Positions 8,210 to 16,726 of a stretch of 44,021 nt of DNA are shown one piece after another. Both the position numbers and the translations under genes were made by a program. This stretch comes from an uncultured Eubacteriales bacterium (lineage in GTDB: Bacteria; Bacillota; Clostridia; Oscillospirales; CAG-272): contig URCP01000017.1 of assembly GCA_900546315.1 (NCBI GenBank), forward strand, positions 1-44,021, read 5' to 3'. The notes under the pieces were generated by a model that saw nothing but the letters and a program-made list of their open reading frames with translations, ran no database searches and was not told the DNA's origin. The first letter of the stretch is position 1. Each line of letters starts with the position of its first letter.

Positions 8210-8238
8210 TTGCAGTAGAAAACCGGGTGTGATATAAT
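8210..8238 (+). promoter_or_regulatory. sigma-A promoter of the activase cluster
   Basis: TTGCAG (8210-8215), a 17-nt spacer ending in an extended -10 TGA, and TATAAT (8233-8238). Predicted start is near 8245. Confidence 0.8.
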
Positions 8239-8244
8239 ATAATG

Positions 8245-8424
8245 TATGTATAATGCCGACTCTGCCGTAAACGCGGAGACGGCTTGATTATGGAGGGGAA
8301 AGTCTGGAAATAAATTTTCAGACCAAACAGTTTTGAAGCTTTCAAGACAAAGGGTCGTGAATTTTGAAAGACGGACAAGCCGTTTTTCAAAATCGCCTCA
8401 ACACTGTAAGTTAATACGAAAGGT
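8245..8424 (+). promoter_or_regulatory. structured 5' leader, candidate regulatory RNA
   Basis: About 180 nt separate the promoter from the activase start. Three hairpins are visible: 8255-8262 with 8276-8283 (one internal mismatch); GTCTGG with TTCAGAC around 8301-8324; and a 14-bp stem 8361-8374 with 8380-8393, interrupted only by a G-U pair, with a 5-nt loop. No clear terminator tail follows. I cannot match it to a known riboswitch. The rest of the gap from 8071 holds only the preceding terminator and this promoter. Confidence 0.5.
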
Positions 8425-8430
8425 ATGGTC

Positions 8431-11409
8431 ATGAACATGAGAATCGGACTTGACGTCGGGTCGACGACGCTCAAATGCGTCGTGCTCGACGATGAGAATA
8501 ATATAATATACAAATCCTACAAGCGCCATTTCGCGCAGATAACCGAGAGCACGCTCGCTCTGCTGAAAGAGATAGAGAAGGACATACCGGGCGCGGGCGA
8601 CGCGGTCCTGTCCGTGTCCGGGTCCGCCGGAATGGGAATGGCTGAGGCGTGCGGAATCGGATTTGTTCAGGAGGTCTACGCGACGAGACTTGCCGTGAAG
8701 AGGCTGATACCCGACACGGACGTCGTCATAGAGCTCGGCGGCGAGGACGCGAAGATACTTTACCTCGACGGCACGATGGAGGTCCGCATGAACGGCTCCT
8801 GCGCGGGTGGAACCGGCGCGTTCATCGACCAGATGGCGACGCTGCTCGCCGTCACGCCGGACGAGCTCAACACGCTTTCACACGGCTGCGAGAAGATATA
8901 CACGATAGCGTCGAGATGCGGAGTCTTCGCGAAGAGCGATATTCAGCCGCTGATAAACCAGGGCGCCAGAAAAGAGGACATAGCGGCGAGCATCTTCAGC
9001 GCGGTCGTCAACCAGACGATAGCGGGTCTCGCGCAGGGACGCCCGATAACCGGAAATATCGTCTATCTCGGCGGACCGCTGACTTTCATGGACGGTCTGC
9101 GCTCCGCGTTTGACAGGACGCTTAAGACCACCGGCAGGTGTCCTGAAAATTCGCTCTATTTCGTCGCGATGGGCGCGGCTTTCGGTTCGGATATCGGAAC
9201 GGTGCGCGCGACATTGAGCGAGGGGATCGAAAAGATCTCAGGATACCGTACTGAGGGCAAATATCTCGCCTGCCCGCCGCTCTTCGCCACGAGAGCTGAC
9301 TATGACGAGTTTGCCTCCCGCCACGCGGCGGACAAGGTCGAGTACGCGTCGCCGGAGAAATACAAAGGTGAGGCATATCTCGGAGTCGACGCCGGATCGA
9401 CCACTGTCAAGGCGGTCGTCATGAGCGAGGGCGGGGACATACTCTGCTCGCTTTACCGCCCGAACAGCGGAAACCCCGTGCCGATCATAAAGGAATTTCT
9501 CGAGAAATTCTACTCTGAGTATCCGGAGATAAAGCTGACGGCGTCCGCCGTCACCGGCTACGGCGAGGAGATCGTGAAGAACGCTTTCGCCGCGGACTAC
9601 GGTATCGTCGAGACGATGGCGCACTTCTTCGCCGCGAAGAAGTTCATGCCGGATGTCGATTTCATAATCGATATCGGCGGTCAGGACATTAAGTGCTTCA
9701 AGATAAGAAACGGCGCTATTGACAACATATTCCTGAACGAGGCGTGCTCGTCGGGCTGCGGGTCGTTTCTCCAGACCTTCGCGGGAGCGCTCGGACAGGA
9801 TATCGCGGATTTCGCGAAGGAGGGTCTGTTCGCGAAGGCGCCGGTCGACCTCGGCTCGCGCTGCACGGTCTTCATGAACTCGTCGGTCAAGCAGGCGCAG
9901 AAGGATGGCGCTACGATCGACAATATTTCGGCGGGTCTTTCGATCTCGGTCGTCAAGAACGCGCTCTACAAGGTCATCCGCGCGTCCGGACCGGATTCTC
10001 TCGGCGAGCATATCGTCGTGCAGGGCGGCACCTTCCTGAATGACGCGGTGCTCAGGGCGTTTGAGCAGGAGATCGGCAGGAACGTCGTCAGACCGAACAT
10101 AGCTGGTCTGATGGGCGCGTACGGCGCGGCTATCTACGCGCGCGACTGCCACAGGGCGGATCCTTCCCATGTGACGACGCTTCTCGACGCGGAAAAGCTG
10201 AAGGCGTTCAGGCATGAGGTGAAGGTCATAGCCTGCGGTCTCTGCGAGAACCACTGCCGCCTGACCGTCAACACCTTCGACGGCGGACGCCGTTTCATCG
10301 GCGGAAACCGCTGTGAGAGACCGACGCTCAGGGGCAAGGAGAGCGCGCACTACGACCTCTATGAGTACAAGCTCTCGCTCCTCTCCGAATACGGCGCGAA
10401 CCGCCCGTCGGGCGAGGAGAGAAAGCCGGCTGAGAAAAGCCGCGGAAGGATAGGTCTTCCGATGGGGCTCAATATGTACGAGATGCTTCCGTTCTGGCAC
10501 GCGTTCTTCACGCGTCTGGGCTTCGAGATCGTCGTGTCGCCGCGCAGCGACAGGAAGCTCTACCTCGCCGGTCAGCAGACGATACCGTCCGATACGGTGT
10601 GCTTCCCGGCGAAGCTGATACACGGACATATCGAGGCGCTTCTTTCCGAGGGCGTCGACGCTATATTCTACCCGTGCATGACCTACAATTTCGACGAGAA
10701 ACTCGGCGACAACCATTACAACTGCCCGGTCGTCGCGTACTATCCGGAGGTCATCGGCGCGAACGTGCCGGGACTCGGAAAGACGAAGTTCATCAAGGAT
10801 TATATCGGCGTTCACCGCCCGAAGGACTTCAAGGGCAAGATATATGAGATACTCTCGAAGTACTTCGACGGTCTCGACAGCGCGGAGGTCTCAGCCGCCG
10901 CTGACGCCGCCTACGCTGAGAGGGACAAATTCCTCTCGGATGTCCGCGCGAAGGGCAAGGAGTACATAAAGCTCGCGCGCGAGAAGAAGCTGCCGATAAT
11001 CGTGCTCGCCGGTCGTCCTTACCACGTCGACCCGGAGATAAATCACGGCATCGACAGACTTATCTGTGAGTGCGGAGCGGTCGTCGTGACCGAGGACTCG
11101 GTCAGCGACAACATAAAGAAGTTCAGGGTCGGTGTGCTCAACCAGTGGACGTATCACTCGAGACTGTACGCCGCGGCGAGATATATCGCGGGTCAGAAGG
11201 ACATGAACCTCGTCCAGCTCGTTTCGTTCGGCTGCGGAGTCGACGCCATAACGACCGACGAGGTCAGGGAGATTCTCGAGCGCGAGGACAAGATTTACAC
11301 CCAGATAAAGATAGACGAGATAACGAACCTCGGAGCGGTAAAGATCAGGCTCAGAAGCCTGTTCGCCGCCTGCGAGGCTAAGGAAAGAGATCTCGTTTCC
11401 AAAAAATAA
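8431..11409 (+). CDS. 2-hydroxyacyl-CoA dehydratase activase-like protein, tandem BcrAD/BadF domains
   Basis: The 992-residue protein has two ASKHA ATPase domains in tandem. The first (residues 1-290) has GLDVGSTT, GGEDAK and the cluster cysteines C124 (NGSCAGGTGAF) and C163 (SRCGVFAKSD). The second (315-590) has GVDAGSTT, GGQDIK, C439 (NEACSSGCG) and C478 (GSRCTVF). A DUF2229-like region fills the C-terminus. Activases of this family (HgdC type) carry a [4Fe-4S] cluster at a dimer interface and use ATP to inject an electron into 2-hydroxyacyl-CoA dehydratases. The ATG at 8431 lies 7 nt after AAAGG and is preferred over the ATG at 8425. The true substrate of these long proteins is unknown. 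The matching C-terminal half is encoded separately at 13194-14582. Confidence 0.9.
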   Translation: MNMRIGLDVGSTTLKCVVLDDENNIIYKSYKRHFAQITESTLALLKEIEKDIPGAGDAVLSVSGSAGMGMAEACGIGFVQEVYATRLAVKRLIPDTDVVIELGGEDAKILYLDGTMEVRMNGSCAGGTGAFIDQMATLLAVTPDELNTLSHGCEKIYTIASRCGVFAKSDIQPLINQGARKEDIAASIFSAVVNQTIAGLAQGRPITGNIVYLGGPLTFMDGLRSAFDRTLKTTGRCPENSLYFVAMGAAFGSDIGTVRATLSEGIEKISGYRTEGKYLACPPLFATRADYDEFASRHAADKVEYASPEKYKGEAYLGVDAGSTTVKAVVMSEGGDILCSLYRPNSGNPVPIIKEFLEKFYSEYPEIKLTASAVTGYGEEIVKNAFAADYGIVETMAHFFAAKKFMPDVDFIIDIGGQDIKCFKIRNGAIDNIFLNEACSSGCGSFLQTFAGALGQDIADFAKEGLFAKAPVDLGSRCTVFMNSSVKQAQKDGATIDNISAGLSISVVKNALYKVIRASGPDSLGEHIVVQGGTFLNDAVLRAFEQEIGRNVVRPNIAGLMGAYGAAIYARDCHRADPSHVTTLLDAEKLKAFRHEVKVIACGLCENHCRLTVNTFDGGRRFIGGNRCERPTLRGKESAHYDLYEYKLSLLSEYGANRPSGEERKPAEKSRGRIGLPMGLNMYEMLPFWHAFFTRLGFEIVVSPRSDRKLYLAGQQTIPSDTVCFPAKLIHGHIEALLSEGVDAIFYPCMTYNFDEKLGDNHYNCPVVAYYPEVIGANVPGLGKTKFIKDYIGVHRPKDFKGKIYEILSKYFDGLDSAEVSAAADAAYAERDKFLSDVRAKGKEYIKLAREKKLPIIVLAGRPYHVDPEINHGIDRLICECGAVVVTEDSVSDNIKKFRVGVLNQWTYHSRLYAAARYIAGQKDMNLVQLVSFGCGVDAITTDEVREILEREDKIYTQIKIDEITNLGAVKIRLRSLFAACEAKERDLVSKK

Positions 11410-11426
11410 CCTGGAGGAAAAGCATC

Positions 11427-13136
11427 ATGAAAAGATTCACATTCGGAACCCCTGAAAAACTCGTCCCATCATATTACTGCAAGGGTTTCAGTTATGTCGA
11501 GACTCCGGTCTCATACCCCGAGTCCCGCTTTGAGGCGCGGATGACCCCCCGCGGATTTCTGATCGAGTTCCCGATCGAGGACGACGCGCATATTTACGGC
11601 TTCGGTCTCCAGCTAAAACAGTTCGACCAGCGCGGAAGAAAGCTCCGTCTCGCGGTCAACGCCGACCCGGCGTCGGCAAACGGCGACAGCCACGCGCCCG
11701 TTCCGTTTTTCGTGACGAACAAAGGCTACGGAATGTACTTCGACACCGCGAGATACATCGAGGTCTACTGCGGCTACAGGAAGCACACCGGCACCGTGAA
11801 GGCGGATAAGGGCGAGAGCCGCGTCATGACGAGCACAGATGAGCTTTACGCGGTCCGCGAGTCCTGCGGAGCGGTCATGAGCGTTCTCATCCCGGGCGCG
11901 CAGGGCGTCGACGTCTATGTGTTTGAGGGAAAGAAGATCACCGACATCGTGTCCGAGTACAATATGCTCTCCGGCGGAGGCGCCGACGTTCCGGAATGGG
12001 GGCTCGGCGTGTTCTACCGCTGCTGCGGTCAGTACAACCAGGAGCAGGTTCTCGGCATGGCGGATTATTTCCGTTCTCACGATCTCCCCTGCGATATCCT
12101 CGGTCTTGAGCCGGGCTGGCAGTCGCACGCTTATTCATGCTCATGGGCATGGAGCGAGCGTTTCCCGGAACCGGAGAAGATGCTCCGCAAGCTTCGCGGA
12201 GACGGGTTCCACGTGAGCCTTTGGGAGCATGCGTTCTGCCACCCGTCGTCTCCCGTGTACAGCGCTCTCTCTGAGCACTGCGGTGAATACGAGGTATGGG
12301 GCGGCGTAGTTCCGGATTTCGCGACTGACGAGGCGAAGAAGATATTCGCTGACTATCACCGCGAGAAGCTCGTAGATAACGGCGTCGACGGCTTCAAGCT
12401 CGACGAGTGCGACTCGAGCGACAACACAGGCGGATGGAGTTTCCCGCTGACCGCGAGATTCCCGTCCGGCCTTGACGGCGAGCAGTATCATTCGCTGTTC
12501 GGCACGCTCTACGCGCAGGCTGTCATGCAGGCTCTCGGAGACACGAAGACTCTCTCCGAGGTCAGAAACATGGGCGCGCTCGCGGCAAGCTATCCGTTTG
12601 TCCTCTACAGTGATCTGTATGATCACAAGGACTTCATCCGCGGCGTAGTCCAGTCCGGGTTCTCCGGTATACTCTGGACGCCCGAGGTCAGACACGCGAA
12701 GGATAAGGACGACCTGATGCGCCGTCTCCAGGCGATCGTCTTCAGCGCTCAGTGCCTGATAAACGCGTGGTACTGCGAGATGGTGCCGTGGGCGGAGCTC
12801 GACTGCGAGGACGAGGTCCGCGAACTGCTGAAGCTCCGCGAGAAGCTTGTCCCGATGCTGAAAAAGGCGTTCGACGAGTATCACACGACCGGAAAGCCGC
12901 CGATCCGCGCGCTCGTGATGGATTATACCGACGACGCTGAGACCTTTGGAATCGACGACGAGTATATGTTCTGCGACGACCTGCTTGTCGCGCCGATAGC
13001 GTCCGGCACCGGCGACGAGCGCGACGTGTATCTCCCGGTCTCGGAGAGGTGGGTCGACTACTTCACCGGCGAAAAGGTGGAGAGCGGACACATTAAGGTT
13101 TCGACGAAGGGAATACCCGTGTACAGAAAAATCTGA
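11427..13136 (+). CDS. glycoside hydrolase family 31 enzyme
   Basis: The 569-residue protein has an N-terminal beta-sandwich (about 1-185) and a catalytic barrel. The GH31 nucleophile is D326 in DGFKLDECD; D396 in YSDLYDH is a candidate general acid/base. LGLEPGWQ and the aromatic GWSFPLT segment line the expected sugar site. The family hydrolyses alpha-glucosides, alpha-xylosides or alpha-sulfoquinovosides with retention; which one cannot be told. No signal peptide is seen, so it is cytosolic. The gene starts 18 nt after the activase and ends 57 nt before the dehydratase-like gene, so it interrupts a pair of genes that belong together. Its codon use looks like that of its neighbours. Confidence 0.9.
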   Translation: MKRFTFGTPEKLVPSYYCKGFSYVETPVSYPESRFEARMTPRGFLIEFPIEDDAHIYGFGLQLKQFDQRGRKLRLAVNADPASANGDSHAPVPFFVTNKGYGMYFDTARYIEVYCGYRKHTGTVKADKGESRVMTSTDELYAVRESCGAVMSVLIPGAQGVDVYVFEGKKITDIVSEYNMLSGGGADVPEWGLGVFYRCCGQYNQEQVLGMADYFRSHDLPCDILGLEPGWQSHAYSCSWAWSERFPEPEKMLRKLRGDGFHVSLWEHAFCHPSSPVYSALSEHCGEYEVWGGVVPDFATDEAKKIFADYHREKLVDNGVDGFKLDECDSSDNTGGWSFPLTARFPSGLDGEQYHSLFGTLYAQAVMQALGDTKTLSEVRNMGALAASYPFVLYSDLYDHKDFIRGVVQSGFSGILWTPEVRHAKDKDDLMRRLQAIVFSAQCLINAWYCEMVPWAELDCEDEVRELLKLREKLVPMLKKAFDEYHTTGKPPIRALVMDYTDDAETFGIDDEYMFCDDLLVAPIASGTGDERDVYLPVSERWVDYFTGEKVESGHIKVSTKGIPVYRKI

Positions 13137-13193
13137 TGACCGGCAGGCAGAGCGCCGATTGTCGCTTGAATTTGAGGAAAGGTAATCATATAA

Positions 13194-14582
13194 ATGTCAG
13201 AAAACGAAAAGAACCCCTGTGAGGGTTGCGCGTCCGGCTGCGGGAAAGAGTTCGGAACCGCGCCGGAGCGGGTCGAGTTCACAAAGGAGATGAAGAAGGA
13301 CTACACCATCCTCATCCCTAATATGCTCGAGATCCATTTCAGACTGCTCAGGAACGTCTTCCGCAGCTATGGGTACAAGATGGAGCTCCTGACGAACGAC
13401 AGCCACGCCGTCGTTGAGACCGGTCTTAAATATGTCCACAACGATACCTGCTATCCGGCGCTGCTTGTCATAGGGCAGATGATCGACGCGCTGAAGAGCG
13501 GAAAATACGATCTCTCGAAGACGGCGCTGATGATAACCCAGACCGGAGGTGGATGCCGCGCGTCGAACTACATACATCTTCTCAGAAAGGCGCTGATAAA
13601 GGCCGGACTCGGGCATATCCCGGTCATCTCGCTGAATCTCTCCGGACTCGAGAAGAACTCCGGCTTCCACTGGACGCTCGGTATGATCAGAAAGCTGATC
13701 GCAGCGATGGCGTATGGCGACCTCATGATGCTTCTCGCGAATCAGGTACGTCCGTATGAGACCGTGAAGGGCGCGGCGGACAAGGTCTCCGAGGAGTGGG
13801 TCGAGAAGCTCACGGTCGAGTTCGCGAAGGGAAGGGGCTTCGCTAAGCGCGTCATGCGCTCATATATGGAGAAGATCGCGGCCGACTACGCCGCTGTCCC
13901 GGTCGACAGGAGCGTCAGGAAGGTAAAGGTCGGTATCGTCGGCGAGATATACGTCAAGTTCGCGTCGCTCGCGAATAATCACCTTGAGGAGTTTCTCCAG
14001 TCGGAGGGCTGTGAGGTGATGGTCCCCGGGCTCATGAGCTTCATCCTCTTCAAGACCGACAACCGCATCGAGGACGTCAGGCTCTACGGCGGAAGCAAGG
14101 CGAAGAAGGTCATCGCCGGGATACTGCTCGATTATCTTGCGGGCATGGAGGAGTTCATAATTGACATCGTCGAAAAGCAGGGGATATTCAAGGCTCCGAC
14201 GAGGTATTCACATCTGAAGGAGCTCATCCGCGGCATCGAGGGGTACGGCTGCAAGATGGGTGAGGGCTGGCTGCTGACGGCGGAGATGCTCGAGCTCATC
14301 GAGAACGGCTACGGAAACATAGTCTGCGCTCAGCCTTTCGGCTGTCTGCCGAACCACATCGTCGGCAAGGGCATGATACGCCGTCTGAGGGAGCTTCATC
14401 CCGAGGCGAACATCGTCCCGATCGACTACGATCCCGGCGCGACGAGAGTCAATCAGGAAAACCGCATAAAGCTCATGCTCTCGGTCGCGCGCGAGCAGCT
14501 TGACAAGGAAGAAGAAACGAAAAAGCCGGATGTCAGAACCGACAGAAAAGCTGACGTGAAGCCGGAACCGGCTCTCGTCTGA
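13194..14582 (+). CDS. 2-hydroxyacyl-CoA dehydratase-like protein (C-terminal half of the long activase family)
   Basis: The 462-residue protein corresponds, as I recall the family, to the last third of acyl-CoA dehydratase activase-related proteins of about 1,400 residues. Matching segments are FTKEMKKDYTILIPNMLEIH, KYVHNDTCYPALLVIGQMID and TQTGGGCRASNYIHLLRKAL. Conserved cysteines C84 or so (NDTCYP), the GGGCRASN cysteine and AQPFGCLPNH are candidate cluster ligands. An extra N-terminal CEGCASGCG (C9, C12, C16) precedes the shared region. ATG follows GAGGAAAGG. The stop overlaps the cca start by one base. Enzymatic role is unproven for this branch; electron transfer to or dehydration of a CoA ester is inferred from homology. 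Confidence 0.85.
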   Translation: MSENEKNPCEGCASGCGKEFGTAPERVEFTKEMKKDYTILIPNMLEIHFRLLRNVFRSYGYKMELLTNDSHAVVETGLKYVHNDTCYPALLVIGQMIDALKSGKYDLSKTALMITQTGGGCRASNYIHLLRKALIKAGLGHIPVISLNLSGLEKNSGFHWTLGMIRKLIAAMAYGDLMMLLANQVRPYETVKGAADKVSEEWVEKLTVEFAKGRGFAKRVMRSYMEKIAADYAAVPVDRSVRKVKVGIVGEIYVKFASLANNHLEEFLQSEGCEVMVPGLMSFILFKTDNRIEDVRLYGGSKAKKVIAGILLDYLAGMEEFIIDIVEKQGIFKAPTRYSHLKELIRGIEGYGCKMGEGWLLTAEMLELIENGYGNIVCAQPFGCLPNHIVGKGMIRRLRELHPEANIVPIDYDPGATRVNQENRIKLMLSVAREQLDKEEETKKPDVRTDRKADVKPEPALV

Positions 14583-15841
14583 TGAAGATACACATCCCGC
14601 CCTTCGCCGCGGCGGTCATCGGGAAGCTCTGCGCGGACGGGTATGAGGCTTACGCTGTCGGCGGATGCGTGCGCGACACTATGCTCGGGCGGGCTCCGAA
14701 CGACTGGGACGTGACGACGAGCGCGCTTCCGGAGACGACTCTCTCGCTGTTTTCGTGCGCGGATGGGTTCAAGGCTGTTCCCACCGGCATAGCTCACGGA
14801 ACCGTGACTGTAATCTCCGGCGGAGAACCGGTCGAGGTCACGACCTTCCGCGTCGATGGAAAATACTCCGACCACCGCCGCCCGGACAGCGTGGGATTCA
14901 CCGGAAGGCTCGAGGAAGATCTCGCGAGACGCGACTTCACTATAAACGCGATGGCGTACTCTCCGGAGAGAGGGCTTATCGACCCGTATGGCGGCGAGCG
15001 CGACCTTGGGGACAGGATCATCCGCTGCGTCGGCGAGCCTGAGAGACGGTTCGACGAGGACGCTCTGAGGATACTGCGGGCGTTGCGCTTCGCGTCGACG
15101 CTCGGGTTTGAGATCGACGATCAAACGGCTGAAGCCGCCGTCAGACTGCGCGCTCTGATACTTGACATATCGAGGGAGCGTGTCTCGGCGGAGCTTGAAA
15201 AGCTGCTCCTCGGACAGGACGCTGAGAAAATACTGTGCGAGTATGAGCCGGTCTTTCTGACGACGATACCGGAGCTTGCGGACGAGGATTTCAGACTTGC
15301 GGCGGAATGCGCCGGGAAACTGAGTGTGTACGGAGATTTCGCTCTGTCGCTCGCGGGACTGTTCTGCGGGCTGAGCGAAAAGACGCTTGGCGCCGCGCTT
15401 GCCGGGCTGAAACTGCCGAAAAAGGTCTCGTCAAGGACTCGTCACGCGGTGCTGAACGCTCACGCGCCTCTCGGCGGCAGGACAGACGTCAAAAGGCTCG
15501 CCGCGCGGCTCGGCGCGGATCATACGCGGGATACTATAATTCTTGGAATCGCGCTCGGAACGGCATCTCCGGAGCGCTTGTCCGAACTCGACGATATCCT
15601 GACTTCCGGTGAATGTATATCGCTCGGACAGCTCAGAATAGACGGTGAGCGGCTGAAAGCCCTCGGCGTGAGACCGGAGCGGATCGGAAAGACGCTCGGA
15701 ACTCTCCTTTCCCGGGTAATATCCGGAGAGCTCGCGAACGAGGAGGATATCCTCGTTTCTGCCGCAGGAGGTATTATTGATGCAGAAGAAAGCACTTGTG
15801 ATAGTAAACCAGCACACGGCGAGACCGAAGCTCCGCTCTGA
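14582..15841 (+). CDS. cca: CCA-adding tRNA nucleotidyltransferase
   Basis: The 419-residue class II nucleotidyltransferase adds or repairs the 3' CCA of tRNA. The head domain shows YAVGGCVRDTMLGR and the metal-binding DWDVTT (DxD). The flexible loop and template region follow in RRDFTINAMAYSP and RFDEDALRILRALRFASTLGFEI. The body and tail are less conserved, and no HD phosphohydrolase motif is seen. The ATG overlaps the previous stop in an ATGA-like junction, so translation is probably coupled. The 3' end overlaps the next gene by 62 nt. Confidence 0.95.
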   Translation: MKIHIPPFAAAVIGKLCADGYEAYAVGGCVRDTMLGRAPNDWDVTTSALPETTLSLFSCADGFKAVPTGIAHGTVTVISGGEPVEVTTFRVDGKYSDHRRPDSVGFTGRLEEDLARRDFTINAMAYSPERGLIDPYGGERDLGDRIIRCVGEPERRFDEDALRILRALRFASTLGFEIDDQTAEAAVRLRALILDISRERVSAELEKLLLGQDAEKILCEYEPVFLTTIPELADEDFRLAAECAGKLSVYGDFALSLAGLFCGLSEKTLGAALAGLKLPKKVSSRTRHAVLNAHAPLGGRTDVKRLAARLGADHTRDTIILGIALGTASPERLSELDDILTSGECISLGQLRIDGERLKALGVRPERIGKTLGTLLSRVISGELANEEDILVSAAGGIIDAEESTCDSKPAHGETEAPL

Positions 15842-16700
15842 CCTGCTGGACATACTTGACACGATAACGAAAGGCGGCTATGACTGTCTCGTCCGCCCGA
15901 CACAGTCCGCGGGCGACGCCGAAAGGTTTGTCGCCGGGAGGGACGCCGGAGATGACCTTGTCGTCTGTATCGGCGGGGACGGCACCCTGAACGAGGTCGT
16001 CGCGGGGCTGTGCGCGCTGCCGCAGGACAAAAGACCGCCGGTCGGATATATTCCCGCCGGTACTACGAATGATTTCGCCGCGAGCATAGGGCTTCCGTCC
16101 GACCCTGGGGAAGCGGCAAAGTTCATGATGAACGCGAAAGCGAGACAGATGGACTGCGGACGGCTTGACGGTCATGTTTTCAACTACGTTGCGTCGTTCG
16201 GCGCGTTCACCGAGGTTTCCTACGGAACGCCGCAGCAGCTCAAGAATATGCTCGGACATCTTGCGTATATCCTGGAGGGAGTGATGCGCTTCGGAGACAT
16301 CAGACCGACGAGGCTCAGGTTTGAGATGTCGGATGGCGTTGTCATCGAGGATGAATTCATCTTCGGCGCGTTCGCGAACACCCTGTCGATCGGCGGCGTC
16401 ATAAAGCTCGATCCGACGGAGGTCGATTTCTGCGACGGGCTTCACGAGTATCTGCTTGTGAAAACTCCGAAGAACCCGGTCGAGTTCCATGAGGCGGCGC
16501 AGGAAATAATGAAGCTCCAGAACCCGGATCAGCCGAGGGAAGCGAAATTCGTGAGCTTCGGCAGTTTCTCGCGCGGGATGATCACGACCGACGAAAAGAA
16601 GCTCGCGTGGTCGCTCGACGGCGAGTGCTGCGAGACGAGCGGAGAAGCCGTGATAGAGAACCTTCACGCGGCGTACAGTCTGCTCGCCGACGGCAAATAA
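15780..16700 (+). CDS. diacylglycerol/lipid kinase family protein
   Basis: The 306-residue protein has the nucleotide-binding signature GGDGTLNEVV (about residues 63-72), preceded by VIVNQHTA at the N-terminus and followed by IPAGTTNDFAASIG. These place it with bacterial DgkB/YegS-type lipid kinases, which phosphorylate diacylglycerol or related lipids at the membrane face. The ATG at 15780 is chosen because AGGAGG (15766-15771) lies 8 nt before it; a TTG one codon upstream is possible. Its first 62 nt lie inside cca in another frame. The lipid substrate is not evident. Confidence 0.9.
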   Translation: MQKKALVIVNQHTARPKLRSDLLDILDTITKGGYDCLVRPTQSAGDAERFVAGRDAGDDLVVCIGGDGTLNEVVAGLCALPQDKRPPVGYIPAGTTNDFAASIGLPSDPGEAAKFMMNAKARQMDCGRLDGHVFNYVASFGAFTEVSYGTPQQLKNMLGHLAYILEGVMRFGDIRPTRLRFEMSDGVVIEDEFIFGAFANTLSIGGVIKLDPTEVDFCDGLHEYLLVKTPKNPVEFHEAAQEIMKLQNPDQPREAKFVSFGSFSRGMITTDEKKLAWSLDGECCETSGEAVIENLHAAYSLLADGK

Positions 16701-16726
16701 AAAACACTGAAAGGTTGGACCAAATA

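Noticed and set aside
8245..8424. Known riboswitch class
   Set aside because: Hairpins are present but I could not match any conserved riboswitch core.
9238..10815. 525-codon frame antisense to the activase
   Set aside because: Low-complexity Arg/Leu/Asp-rich translation with no domain; the sense strand carries an unmistakable conserved protein.
11427..13136. GH31 gene carried in by an insertion sequence
   Set aside because: No terminal repeats, transposase or composition change is visible at its borders.
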